From: Catenaria anguillulae PL171
Lineage: Eukaryota; Blastocladiomycota; Blastocladiomycetes; Blastocladiales; Catenariaceae
Assembly (NCBI GenBank): GCA_002102555.1
Contig: MCFL01000004.1
Span: forward strand, 1-64,000
Length of the DNA stretch: 64,000 bases
Direction of reading: 5' to 3'
The notes under the pieces are model-generated. The model had not been told where the DNA came from, did no database searches, and saw only the letters and a program-made list of their open reading frames with translations. This document shows positions 34,583 to 46,072 of this stretch, in pieces. The translations under genes were made by a program, and so were the position numbers. The first letter of the stretch is position 1; the number at the start of each line of letters is the position of its first letter.

Positions 34583-36127
34583 TCATTCGTCATGTGCCGC
34601 CTGTCCACTTTGTGGCCTACTTGCCCCCTGATGCTGACTCGTGCTCTCCGTGGCCTTTCCCCGACTGTCCGAATCTCGCCCTTGCCTTCTCTCCGAGCGA
34701 ACCACGAGGAATAGCGGCACAAATACCTTCAGCTGAGACATGCCATGCGCGACAATATTGGCCACAACGGGTACAATGAAACGCCATGATTTTGAAAGCT
34801 CTGGCGACGTCGCCAGCTGTGAGTACGTGAAAATCATGATGATGTGCATGGGAACAAACATCATGGTCGCTGCAGGCGAATCCACAAGGACTTGCTTGAC
34901 TTGTTTGAGAGAACGCATTCGTTGAGCTTCAGTTGCAGCAGCTGTTGGCCGCCTGCGCGCCAAACCGCCAGGGTTGGTCGAGGGGACAGTGCATGGAACG
35001 CCAGCTGTGAAGGCGGGGACAGTGGATGGGCTGACTGAGGCACCTGAAGAGTTGGATGCCGCTGAATCATGGTTGACACCGATTTCGTCACGGTTATTTG
35101 TGCGCGTATTAATCGCTATTGCTATTGGAGCTGGTGGTGTTCCTTGTGCTATTTCTGTAAGCGGTGGACTCAAGGACATGGATTGGTGAGGAGAAATCCC
35201 TTGTGAGCTGTTGTTGCTCAAGGATCTGGTAACTGCCATTGCAGTTGCGTGAATGAGATTTTGCCGGGTGCTCGTTGACCTGTATTGAGGCGACACGGAC
35301 GAAGATCTGGACCGCTCTCCAGCGGCGATTGTGCCGTCCGTCCAAGAGCTTTGCGATCCTTGGCGTTCACATTGAGTAACCAAATGAGTTGCAAGCCATA
35401 AACAGTTGCGGTGATGCTGAACAGTGACAGCCAGAGTGTCCATTGGCCCCAATGCGCGTAGAAGTTGAGAAACATGGCAGCCCAATTTGTGACCGTGCCA
35501 AATCTCAATGCAAGGACGGTGGCGAGCGGAACGTGGATGAATGAGTAGAAGTACACTACGGCAGTAAGAATGCCTGGGCTGGGAACCCGAAGTCGAAACA
35601 GTAAAGACTGTAGGCGTGATCCTTTCCGCACAAACATGCTTTTGGTCGACGACACTGGAATGGCCCGCATGACGCCGACGAGATGGAGAAGAAGGCCCAA
35701 GCTCGAAAACCCGATGCATAGCTCGTGTGCCAATGGATCGAACCACAAATGGACCCGTGTTTGTGAGGAGCAAAGATGCCATGATGCGGTCGCCAGAGTA
35801 GCAAACGCGAAGCAAATTGCGAGGCTCTCGCTTGGTTGTGGACTGTAGAACAGAGGCCACAGTAGGAGTGTAGCCAGTGACTGGATGGCTGTCGGCATCC
35901 GCGCCAAATGCTTTTCCCCTTTCCCCAGCTCTGTACCGATCCTTGCGTTTTGTAAACAGCGGGCGGCGACGGACCCAAAACTGGTTGTATGTGACATAGA
36001 CGGCGAGCGGCAAGGCGGCGCTCGCCATTCCGAGCCCGATACAGTGCGCAACATATTGAATTCCCACCGTGGATGCATCGTAGCCTGTAATCGTCACACC
36101 GAAATTGCCAAAACCAGCCTCGGACAT
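34583..36127 (-). CDS. seven-helix membrane protein, array copy 2 (two frame breaks)
   Basis: Close relative of copy 1, from ATG 36127 (MSEAGFGNFGVTITGYD) to 34583. The N-terminal helix region and the C-terminal third share one frame; the middle (from MPTAIQSLATLLLWPLF through NVNAKDRKALGR) is in another. The switches are near 35905 and 35335. Aligned by eye with copy 1, both fall between conserved blocks that otherwise run on without gaps, so they look like small indels. Blocks shared with copy 1 include LLWPLFYSPQPSE, MRAIPVSS, VPSPGILTAVV, LFSITATVYGLQLIWLLN and QVKQVLVDSPA. Confidence 0.7.
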   Translation of the reverse strand: MSEAGFGNFGVTITGYDASTVGIQYVAHCIGLGMASAALPLAVYVTYNQFWVRRRPLFTKRKDRYRAGERGKAFGADADSHPVTGYTPTVASVLQSTTKREPRNLLRVCYSGDRIMASLLLTNTGPFVVRSIGTRAMHRVFELGPSSPSRRRHAGHSSVVDQKHVCAERITPTVFTVSTSGSQPRHSYCRSVLLLIHPRSARHRPCIEIWHGHKLGCHVSQLLRALGPMDTLAVTVQHHRNCLWLATHLVTQCERQGSQSSWTDGTIAAGERSRSSSVSPQYRSTSTRQNLIHATAMAVTRSLSNNSSQGISPHQSMSLSPPLTEIAQGTPPAPIAIAINTRTNNRDEIGVNHDSAASNSSGASVSPSTVPAFTAGVPCTVPSTNPGGLARRRPTAAATEAQRMRSLKQVKQVLVDSPAATMMFVPMHIIMIFTYSQLATSPELSKSWRFIVPVVANIVAHGMSQLKVFVPLFLVVRSERRQGRDSDSRGKATESTSQHQGASRPQSGQAAHDE

Positions 36128-36381
36128 GTACGGAGGTGGGGCGCATGGTCTGAAAACATTATCTGCTTATTGAAGAAACTTCACAGCATGGGCTGTTTTC
36201 AATGCATTAAGGTTTTCTTCGACGCGGCATTCAAAGTGGGTTGACATGATTCATGGTGTTTTGCCCATCATTGCAACGGCGGTTGAACGTGTGCAAACAG
36301 TAACGAAAGTTATCAAAAGCACTTCTTCTCAAGGTGACATTATTTTGCGTTTCTACTGCTCCGTCTCGGATCGATAGCTTT

Positions 36382-37920
36382 TCATGGGAGCAAGCCAAGC
36401 ACGTACTCTATATGAACTAGGTATGCAAACAAGAGCTCAAACCATCCAAATGAATCAAGGCTATACCTATGTAGGCGAATCTTGCTTTCTTTCCGCTCCC
36501 GCCAGATCACGAGCGACAATCCCACAAAGGCATCGGCATGTGCAAGTCCCTGAGCCAAAATGTGCATGGCTGCGGGGACAATCCACAACCACGTTTCGAT
36601 GACTTGAGGGTCTTGCTGCAACGCTCGATACGCAAACACATTGAGCACATCAATGGCCGAATACACGAGCGCAAACACTGGCGCCGTGACGACAATGGAT
36701 CGCACTTGTGCAAGCGCCAGCTTGCGCTGAGCTTCGAGAGGGTCAATAACCGCTGGACTGGTTGCAGACTTGACTGGTGGTGCAGCCGCTCTTTCTGGAC
36801 CGGAACCCGGCGACCCCGAGTCTCTAGAGTTGCTTGTCCTCCCCGTCCGCCCTAACGTTCCCGAAGTAGCATGTGACGCCATTGACGCTGCGGGTGAACT
36901 TTCGGCCACGGCCATATTTGCCGCCTGGGCACCGACAGTTGTGCTCACGAGCTGACCTTTGAGTGCATTTGATTCCATGCGATCCGCCTCGTTGGCTGCC
37001 AGAACAGACATGAGCTGCACGCCGTACACAATGGCGGAAATCCCAAACAGAGCCAGCCACACTGCCCATGCGCTCCACAGCAGCGTGTGTTCTCGCACCG
37101 CCTGGTCCCAGTTTTGAGAAAATGCCTTTGTAATTGCCAGCTTGGTGATGAGTGGGACATGGACAAAGAGGAACACGTAAAGCGAGATGGTGAGAATGAT
37201 GGGTGAAGGGACCTTGAGGTTCATGATGGCTTCGTGAACGCTCGGCGGGGCGCTTGCGGACAAGATTGACAGCCGGTGATGGCCCTTGAATGTGCATGGC
37301 GTAATGCTTCCCTCGCGTCTTGTTCGGGGCAAGGATTTGTGGCTCGCAGGCACGGGTGGATCCAGTGCCGCTGGCAATGATGGCGATGACGAGATGCTCG
37401 GTCCCGCATGCTGCTTTGCGAATGCTGCGGCTCCGGCGCTGGGAATGGCAAGCATGATTCCAATCAAGTGTAGCTGCAAGGCCCCTGAGCGATCAAAACT
37501 TGAAGCACAGCAGCAGGTGCTTGAATGCCGGTGGTCCAGCATCAGCTAAGATCACGATATGCCAGAGAATGTCGACGGGCTTGAGGACAGTGAAGAAGGC
37601 GACCAACACCTCGGTCGGCATAGGCCTGAGCGTTGACGGGGCAAGCAACAAGTACCCCACAGGCTGGAGAACCCTGGGAAGTCTTGCGACAACATTGTGC
37701 GAAGTCTGATGAGGAAGTTGTTTGCCAAAGACAGGCTTGCATCGGACGATAAACAAGTCATGGAAGCCAGAACATGACCGGAATAGTTGCAACGATCAAG
37801 GCGAGCCCGATCCAGTGTAGCACTAGCATAAGGGACGTGGTGCTCGTATTGGCACATGCGCGGTCACAGTCCAATCGCCAAACCCGTTCGCCGAGGTTAA
37901 GTTGAAGGTGTTTCGTCCAT
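36382..37920 (-). CDS. seven-helix membrane protein, array copy 3 (several frame breaks)
   Basis: The C-terminal two thirds (about 37480 to 36382) form one frame with LQLHLIGIMLAIPSAGA, NLKVPSPIILTISLYVFLFV, VWLALFGISAIVYGVQLMS, EAQRKLALAQVRSIVV and WLWIVPAAMHILAQGLAH. The N-terminal helices lie in other frames: LVLHWIGLALIVATIPVMFW near 37790 and PTEVLVAFFTVLKPVDILWH near 37600. The likely start is the ATG at 37920 (MDETPST), with a further break a few codons later before SANGFGDWTV. Copies 3 and 4 are closer to each other than to copies 1 and 2. Confidence 0.6.
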
Positions 37921-39232
37921 TGTGACTGTGCGGGAGGAGGCTCTTCGAAGACGCATGCCGAGGATGCACAGCCTTGGAAGTAATTGGGCTGTGTTTGCCG
38001 ACATGCGTGCAAATGAGCGCCAAGCTTTAAAAAATGACCCTAGTGCGAACATGAACACAAACTACTCGCAATCCAATTCCGAACGACATAGATAGTATCA
38101 GAGCTCTTCACATCAGCTCGACCAAATAGCGATAGGTATACGTGTGCGGAATCGATGGCGGTGACGTCAACCCCATCTCATTGCATGTGAGCCGTTTTCA
38201 AGCTTGGCTACACACATGTGGCCGACCTGAGGCGGTATGCAGCTCGTCGGACCAGACGACTCGTTATCAGGAAGAAGAAAGACACGACAGGAAACCACTC
38301 GAAAAAGGGAATCAGTATTTATAAGCAACGCTCATGAGAGAGAGAGGAAAAAAAAGCGAGAGAAACACGACTGAGCGAGCTGGAACCACAAAAGACCTCC
38401 CAATCTGAAGACACCTTAACCCTCCAGGCATAAACTCCTCAAGCTCTGGCAGACTTACGACATCGCCACCTTCTCCGCCCTCATCACTATTCCCAACACC
38501 TTGTCGCTGGAACCCGCCGCGCCTGCGCTGCGCGCCCCTGGCGTCTTGCCGCATCTGCTCCAAGTACTACTTTTTCTCTGGCGCCCCGCGGCCACCCGCT
38601 GCTGATTCCGCTCAGAGTAAAAATCAACCTCGAGTCCGGGACCACGTCAGGGACAACATGCTGAATAGCGCGCACCTGACTCTCGCCATATGCCATGTGA
38701 GCGTCCTGATACGGATCCGTATGTTGGATATGAGGTCGCTAAGCCATTCCCCGACTCTTGTGGAGGGGCTGGGGAGGGAGGGACCGTGGTGGCAGTGGCG
38801 CCACGGCGGAGGTCGTGGGCGGCAGCGTAAACATAGTGGAGGAGGTGCAGATGGCCAGCATTGTTCCAGCGCAAATTGGACTTGCGCCTGTAAGGGTCAG
38901 GTCAGCCAAGGGCGACATGAAGATCGTCTCCAGTGACGGCTTGCACGGCGAAGGCGTGGATCCTCGGCAGCAAGAATGAGACTATGTATAGGTCCATGCT
39001 TTGACAGGTAGCTGGTGAGTTGGCACGGCCAAAACGCCGCTTTGTGGAATGATGGACGAGTCACCGTCTGTTCCCCGAGTCAACACACTTGCGGCCATTT
39101 GCCTTCTCATCCTCAGGTGAAGCAACTGAAAGAACCGCCTTGGAGGAAAACGTATTACGCTCTCTCTTGTCTCGCAAACCCCGTTTTACACACCAACTCC
39201 GCAGTACACACCCCTGCGACCAGGGTCAGCCT
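37921..39232. other. intergenic between array copies 3 and 4
   Basis: A minus-strand TATA-like CTTATAAATACTG lies at about 38316-38328. Between 38700 and 38458 the minus strand has coding-like text in two frames (VVPDSRLIFTLSGISSGWP; GGFQRQGVGNSDEGGEGGDV) ending at a good donor (GTAAGTCTGCC at about 38457). It may be the remnant or first exon of another gene, but no further exon was found. Confidence 0.35.
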
Positions 39233-40630
39233 CTATTGGAGACATAATGCTTGCACTCCCTCTTTTCCCACTCGCTCTCGCCTCAATCTCTCCTTCCTCT
39301 TCCGCCAAACCACGAATGCCAGTCCAAAGAACACATCCACATGCGCGAGCCCCTGTACCAAGATGTGCATAGCCGCAGGCACAATCCACAACCACGACTC
39401 GATCACGGCCGGGTCGCGTGCAGGGCTCGAAACGCGGCAATGTTGAGCACGTTGACGGACGAGTAGACAAGCGCAAACATGGGTGAGGTCAAGACAATGG
39501 ACCGGACTTGAGCGAGGGCGAGTTTGCGTTGTGCTTCGATGGGATCCATGGTTGAGCTGGATGCGGACGCGGGCGGTTTCGCTATTGGAGCTTCCGTGTT
39601 GCGGATGCTGCTCACATTGCACGCGGCACCACCAGATGGCCCCTGTGATGGCGACGAGTTTGGCATGATTGCTGCTTGCCGCGTCACTGCCGTCGCAGGC
39701 ATGCCGGTCGCTGTGCTGGTCAAGTCGCCCTTGAATGCCCTAGCTTGCTTCCGATCCGCCTCATTTGCCGACAGAATCGCCAAGAGTTGCACGCCATACA
39801 CAATGGCGGACACCCCACACAGGGCCAGCCAAACAGCCCATGCGCTCCACAATGCCGTGTGTTCCGCACGGCCTCGTCCCAGTCCTTGGCCGACAATTTG
39901 GCAACGCCAGCTTGGCAATGAGCGGGACGTGCACAAAGAGGAACACGTACAGCGAGATGGTGAGTGCAAACGGGGAGGGAACTTTGAGATTCAATATACT
40001 TTGCGAAGACGAAACGAGGCCCTTGTGGATTTCAGTTGCAAAGGCCGAGAAGCAATTGAATCGCTCCTTGTACTGGCTGACTTGGATGGAAGTGGTTGTG
40101 GCGAGCACTGCTTTGCAAACGCTGCCGCTCCAACACTTGGAATGGCCAGCATCATCCCCATCAGATTCAACTGCATCGTTGCCTGCGAAATCATGACTTG
40201 GTGCACAAGACCAAGTGCCTCAATGCGAGCGGGCCAATGTCGCCCAGTAGCAAAACGTGCCAGCCAATGTCAAACGGTGTGCTGATGGTGAATCCCATGA
40301 CCATGACCTCGGTCGGCATCGGCCTAAGTCGCGATGGAGCAAGCAGCAGCCGCGCAAGTGGTTGCACAAATCGAGGAAGCGTCGCGAGAGCGGCATTGTG
40401 TGACGCGCGGTGAGGAAGCTGATTGCCGAAAACCGGCTTTCGGCGGATGATGAACAGTTCGTAAAATGCTAGGCATGCAGCGGGAGCGTGCAGAGAATCA
40501 AGGCCAGGCCAATCCAGTGAAGGATTTGGACCAGGCGGGATGTACTTGGGCCAAGGCTGTGAGCGGCGACGGCCCAATCGCCAAAGCCAGTGACGGACGA
40601 GAGGTTAAGCGTTGTTGTGGATTCATTCAT
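39233..40630 (-). CDS. seven-helix membrane protein, array copy 4 (most broken)
   Basis: The likely start is ATG 40630 (MNESTTTLNLSSVTGFGDWA), reading through VQILHWIGLALILCTLPL before a stop. Later blocks of the family then appear in order but in changing frames: LFIIRRKPVFGNQLPHRAS, PTEVMVMGFTISTPFDIGWH, MQLNLMGMMLAIPSVGAAAF, NLKVPSPFALTISLYVFLFV, VWLALCGVSAIVYGVQLLAI, EAQRKLALAQVRSIVLTSPM, and WLWIVPAAMHILVQGLAH to the stop at 39233. At least four frame changes are needed. It is the outermost copy and the most degenerate. Confidence 0.55.
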
Positions 40631-41177
40631 GCCAGTGGTGGCGCGGTCATGACGGCGGCAACGATTCGTTCTGTGCTAAATCGAAATGCTCTTTCTCCTG
40701 GATGAATACTCATTGTTTTCAATCGGAGCTGGGAGGTGGTCACTGGTAAGGTCGAAGCTTGTTTGCACCTCAACTCACTGAGCAGGCAGGGAACCCTGGC
40801 TCAAGTGAGAGTTGCTCATATAAACATACCATATCGACAGTGCAGAGCGGATCAAGCTTGCCGATTCCTCCACGAGCCACGAGTCTATTGGTGGCAGAAA
40901 TCAATGATAGCAAAGGTATATAAAGAGTTTATGTTGATGATATAAATCTCCTCCATTGCCTGTCCACCACTCACTCACAACAAGCCATTGCTCGCCCCCG
41001 CCCCGACCTCAGCCGCTCCTCCACATCTCCGACCACCAACGGATTTGCCGACGGTGCTGGCGCTGCTGCCGCCGCGGCCGTCCCGCCCTCAACGCTCCCC
41101 TCGTGGTTGCCACAACCGAAATCGACTCGAGTTCCTGATGCCCCAGCGGATCCGCACTCGTCGTCGACAGCGTGTCG
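40631..41177. other. intergenic between array copy 4 and myotubularin gene
   Basis: A TATA-like palindromic stretch (GGTATATAAAGAG, about 40915-40927) can be read on either strand. Frames between 40990 and 41180 on the minus strand may be the true C-terminus of the myotubularin protein, which would then end beyond 41178. No separate gene is supported. Confidence 0.4.
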
Positions 41178-43257
41178 CTAGCGAGCGGTGGCGACGCCGC
41201 GTTCCATCGCGAAAGAAGCCCGCGGACGCCACCGACAACTGCAGTGCCGAGTGCGGCGGCGGTTGTTGCGGTTGCAGATGCGGTCGAGACGAACGACGAG
41301 GAGGGTGATGGGTCGATTGGAGAGGAGTAAGTGGCGGCGGATGACGGGACGGGAGCAATGCCGAGTCAGATGGTTGAGTGGGCGGGGAAGCTGCGGGGTA
41401 GGGTCGGCGATTTGCATGGATGCAAAGTCCACAGCAAACGCGTCCGCGTCCATTTGGGCCGATGAGCTTGATGAGGAAGCGGTGATGAGCCGTGTCCAAT
41501 ACCGCAGCTTGGGGATCCGGCACGACAACGGCAATGGCATTGAGTCGCTGGGACTTGGCGCTACATAGCTTGGATTCGCATACTTGCTCCAATCCTTTTC
41601 AACCATGCTCCACACGGAATGCGTCCTCTCCCTGATCCTCGCCTCAAACCGCTCGCGCTCGGAATTCAACAAGAATGTGCCAAACTTGCACGCATACACC
41701 TGAAACTGCAACTCGAGCAACAGGTCCTCGTTAAACTCAAACGCCTGTGGGTACGTGCACATGAGCTGGTGTACGCAGTCAAGAAACTGGTGAAACACGG
41801 GCGAAATCTCGCGCTGCTCGACCGTGTTTTCGACCTTTGCCCACAAACTCTTGACAATGCCCTGGGCGAGGGCGTGGTCGGCGGCCTTGGGCGTCAGGTG
41901 GCCGCAGCGGTCGCTGAACTTGTGGCCAAAAGCGAGCCAGTCCTTTTCGATGAGCACGGCAAAGCCGCGCAACGTGCGAAAGTAAGGGTCCATGCACACT
42001 TGCGAGAGGGCACATAGTTGAGAGGTGCGGTCCCAGCCGTCAGAACAGTGCACAAGGACATGGGCGTGTCGGTGGACCATGGTGTCGGTGATGAGCTGAG
42101 TGCCTTCGAGGAGCAGCTTGATGTGCTTGAGCCAAGAGGATTTGTCGAGCTCGGAGAGCGTGAGGGGTGTCGAGTCGGTATCGGATTGTTGAACAGCTAT
42201 GCATGTCAAGTGACAGTGAGAATGGAATTGTCCGCCGAGGCATTCAAAGACACACGATTACGAACCCGCCATCATCCTTGCCAAACTATCTCGCATCACA
42301 TGAATGTTGTCAATCGGCGCATACTCTTTCCTTGCCCCTCGGTAATACTCCATGTTCTCTGTACCACTCCCCTTGACATGATTTGCTGCGGCATTGATGG
42401 CGGGGCGTGCATCCACAATCAAATGCTCGGCCGCAGGCATCATCTCCAAACCACCACTTTGGTTTGCCACATCGGCGCTCGGGCGGCCCTTGATGGGTTG
42501 CGCAAAGATCATGGCCACCAGCCGCTCGTCCTGAGGCGACCGTTTGGAGTTGACGCCCACAAGGGGCTGTGCGCATCGCGTCAGACTTGCGCCAGTTGGA
42601 TGCACGTACGTCAGGGAGGGCAGTCGCCCGCGCGACCGGTGCTTGGCGGCAAACTTGAGGGTGGTGTCGAGCACAGACGTTGGCGCGGCAAGCACGTTCG
42701 GGTACGTTGCGCAAATGGAATAGTCGTTATTGACCTCGGTGACACGCCATTCCGGTGTCGGCCTGCAACCCCTACGCCTTGCCGGGCATACTCTGCGCGC
42801 AAGTCAAACCAGGACCAGCCCGTGGATGGCAGATCGGGCGAGTGCAGGTAGGCGAACGCGTAGAGTTGGTCGTGCGAGTCAATGTGGACGAGCTTGATGA
42901 GCGACTCGTAGACGGGGTCGAGGTGGGTGATGGGATGGTGAGGCGGTAGAACTTGAAGTGGCGCGTGACAATGTCAATGTTGTGGAGCGGCGTGTCCCGC
43001 TGTGCCGAGACGGACGAGGAGACGGACGAGGGCGCGGGCGGCGGCGGGAGGCGCGTGACCTGGGCGATGGTCGAGTAGAAGATCCACTCTTCCTTTTGCG
43101 CCGTTTCGCCCGGCTGTGACTGTGGCCGTGGCAGACTGGCCGAGGAGACAAAGATGAGCTGATGGGCCGTGAGGTGGAGCGTGCCTTCGGCGCCATAGTC
43201 GCGGGCCGACGTGCGCAGAAAGACCTTGTCGACGCGGGCAACCTTGATGTGTTCCAT
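41178..43257 (-). CDS. myotubularin-related phosphoinositide 3-phosphatase (frame breaks near 42925 and 42770)
   Basis: Myotubularins remove the 3-phosphate of PI3P and PI(3,5)P2 on endosomes. ATG 43257 begins MEHIKVARVDKVFLRTSA, a PH-GRAM domain. The catalytic region follows: GWSWFDLRAEYARQGVG, then PEWRVTEVNNDYSICATYP, LPSLTYVHPTGASLTRCAQP and an intron at 42265-42197. Next come SWLKHIKLLLEGTQL and the active-site loop HCSDGWDRTSQ, which has the Cys and Arg of the CX5R motif and the Asp residues typical of active enzymes. The GRAM part, the FAYLHSPDLPSTGW part and the PEWRV part are in different frames; each switch behaves as one missing base. The C-terminal 60 codons are Arg-rich and may be in a wrong frame, so the true end may lie downstream. 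Size and order resemble yeast Ymr1 and animal MTMR6-8. Confidence 0.83.
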
Positions 43258-43261
43258 TTCG

Positions 43262-44515
43262 ATGGCGGATTGCAGCGAGTTCTTAACGCAAGTATGTCAT
43301 TGATTTCTTTTCTCCATGTCCAGTTTGGTTATTGCCTTGTGTTATATAATTTTTGCTTGACATTTGCAGGCAAGAGGCGGCGTTCCGATCTGCGTTCCGA
43401 TCTTCAAGATGTGGCCAGGCACGTCGATGTGGCGAACAGGCTTGGATTCAGTTGCCGACGCCCTGGTGGCCAACCCTCTGCGCGACATGCTCGACAACAT
43501 GAAAACATAACATTTACATTGAATGTATGTACATGATTGTGATCGTTCCAAACAAGGACTACGCCCCGCCGGCCGGTGCCTGGGTACGCTCACCATGTCA
43601 GAACTGCGGCACACCATGATGAACGATCTTGTGATGCAATAGAAAAACTAAGACAGGGGGGAGCTCTAAAAGGAGATCATGAATCTGTCACGGACCGACT
43701 TTTCGTTATGCAATTGTTTTTCGACGCCAAGGATTGGCTCATGCAAACTCGCGGCGTCGTGTTGGACGAAGATGCCCAGAACGACAACGCTATGGATGCC
43801 ATGATTTTCATGATCACGACCAAGTTCACATCGGGTAACTTCAAGACCAACTCTCCCGCCAAGGTTCGTTTGCACTCGAGTACCACTTTTTTTTCCCTAT
43901 TTGATGGTCTCCTGACGGTCTCTTGGTTCTTTGCCACGCATACAGATTCCAGAAAACGTTTCACTCCAATCCGCCATCAACCATTTCGGGTGGATCCCAA
44001 CGGTCGCCAACCATGCATTCATCGCTCGTGTGGCCGATTTGGTCCGTGATCTGCGCGCCATTGTGTATGTGATGTAGAGGCATGGACTCACATGTTTTTT
44101 TTGTGTCACTTCTATAGCGGACGCTCTACTCGCATCGATTCCGCGCGAACCTAAAGGAACTACCGGAAACGGTCGAGGTCAAGAAATTGCAGCAAGGGTG
44201 GGACCTGATTTCGGTCGTCGCCCGCTTTTCACTCAGTCTCGACCCAAATGTCATCCCGTAAGCTTGTTTTCCTTGCTTGTGAGTAAATAGCTTTATCTTC
44301 CCACTTGGCTCATCATTTCCAGATATAAGTTCGTCACCCTGGTTAGCTCATGTTTGTCTCGGCGACCAGTCTCCCAGAACCAACAACCAAGGCCGCTTGG
44401 ATTGCTTGCAACTATCGTGTTCAAGCTGGGCCTGTTTTTGACGCTTGAGGCTTGCCCGACTGCAAGCGAGGGCATGACCGTCTTGTTGCCGTTGGCCGCC
44501 GACACTGAGCACTGA
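43262..44515 (+). CDS. hypothetical multi-exon gene diverging from myotubularin
   Basis: I do not recognise the product. Strong splice sites and protein-like text suggest a real gene. A first exon 43262-43291 (MADCSEFLTQ, donor GTATGTC) may join 43370 onward (acceptor TTGACATTTGCAG) reading GVPICVPIFKMWPGTSMW and DSVADALVANPLRDML. A later exon around 43600-43863 reads LFVMQLFFDAKDWLMQTRG and NDNAMDAMIFMITTKFTSG. After an intron, 43947-44061 reads IPENVSLQSAINHFGWIPTV. The exon from 44119 reads RTLYSHRFRANLKELPETVE and ends at a GTAAGC donor. The link between the 43370 exon and the 43600 exon does not keep frame. The end at 44515 is tentative. The proposed ATG lies four bases from the myotubularin ATG on the other strand. 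Confidence 0.4.
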
Positions 44516-46072
44516 GTAAATAGTGGTTGTGTCAAGCCCGGATGCCTTCATGACGTTGGTGTTTGATTGTGCCAAGATACCCGGCGCATCGTGGTATTGT
44601 GGTGACAATTTCACAGTTGAATCTTGTTCTCATGTCCCTGACTGATGTTCCCCCATCTTGTTTTCACTTCCATGCTTTGCATTGTTAGTTTCTGGGCGTT
44701 TGTTTTTGCTCTCACAAGACGTATGCTACCACGATTTATCCCTGGTGTTTTTGTCCTTGTCTTATGCACACCCGGACCTGGAAACCGGCATTTTGCAGTC
44801 CCTAGGAAAGAGTGTCTGATAGGCTCCAATTCAACATAGATTCAGCCTGAAAGAACATCTAGAGTTGGCCTTTGTCATTGCCTTCACATTGCGCTCAGAT
44901 CTTACCTTGAATTGACCTTGCATTTGCTCATTCAGCCACCACGGCGATGCCCTTCGCAAGATACCAGCTCAAGTTACCGAGAACAGCCCAGGCAAGCTTG
45001 GTCGAGTCTCAGTAAATGCCGTATCGATGGCCCAATGAAGGCTGACTGTATGTCTCAAGCAAGGCCTCACAGGTGGTCCAATGAGGATCTCTCGGGAAAT
45101 CCATTTCACTTCCTTTTAATGGTTGAAATATGGTCTCTGGATGCATCATTCAGACAAGAACCAAGAAATGGTCAAGTCAAGGTCGCGTTCAAGGCAAACA
45201 CGTTTTGGCTTTCCCATCGTCTGAGACGAACAATCTGTGTTTCCACAGACAACCTTCGTCATTGTCTTGTTTGGACCATTACCATCAGTACCCCAGTTAC
45301 CATGATCGCTTCAAGGCCCTCAACATGATCACCAAGTAATCTTAACTGTTGACTTGTTTACATCTCAAGACGGTTTGTCATGGATCAAAAATGTGATTAA
45401 AATACGATTACATTAATGTCCAAACGATGAACTATGAAGCCAACATTCAGACGGTGACGCAAGGTCATGATTGAATCCAACATATGTTTATAGCCGGTGC
45501 GATCCCAACAAGATCTTCGGTCAAGATCTCTGGCCCACCCCTGAGGGGCTAACCGTGAAGACGCAATGTATTCATATCACTGAAGCAGAGGAACTAATCA
45601 CACACAAACAAGGGGGGAAGTGTCAAGACAAACGATGGGGACGCAACACCCATCCGTGGACACTGATTCGACAACAGAAATCAATGGGCAGCTGGGTCGG
45701 CGATGAGAAACAATTGGACAAATATTGGAGGTATAAACGAGCAAACGGTGATAAAACAATGCATGCGCGGAAAAGGAGGTTTGATGACTCTGCCCATCCG
45801 AGGGCATATCAAGACGGGCAAAAAGAACCGGGGGTCACCTCGGCATCTGGCAGGGAAGGAAAGAGTATGGGACACCAAACGAGCAAAAGGAGGTTCCAGG
45901 CACGGAAACAAGAACAGCAATGAGAGAGGGAAAAACAAAGAGAGAGAAACACGGCAGCGGATCCCAATCCAAAACACACACACACCGCGACACGCAAACC
46001 AACTGCAGCGCTTGCAGCGCTCGCCTGAGTGCGCATGCCATGAGCGCACCACACGCCACGCCATACATCCTG
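44516..46072. other. gene-poor region, 1.6 kb
   Basis: The stretch is AT-richer than its surroundings. ORFs such as 44912-45328 and 45471-45923 on plus lack domains, splice sites or coding-like composition, and each overlaps alternatives in other frames. It probably carries 3' UTR of the minus-strand gene that ends at 46073. No repeat unit was noticed. Confidence 0.45.

Noticed and set aside
32810-40630. Array of seven-helix genes considered as microbial rhodopsins
   Set aside because: No lysine in a retinal-binding last-helix motif (DxxxK) and the helix lengths and long loop do not match the rhodopsin fold.
45471-45923. Plus-strand ORF of 150 codons, lysine/glutamine-rich
   Set aside because: No good start context, splice pattern or recognisable content; likely chance in an AT-richer gene-poor stretch.
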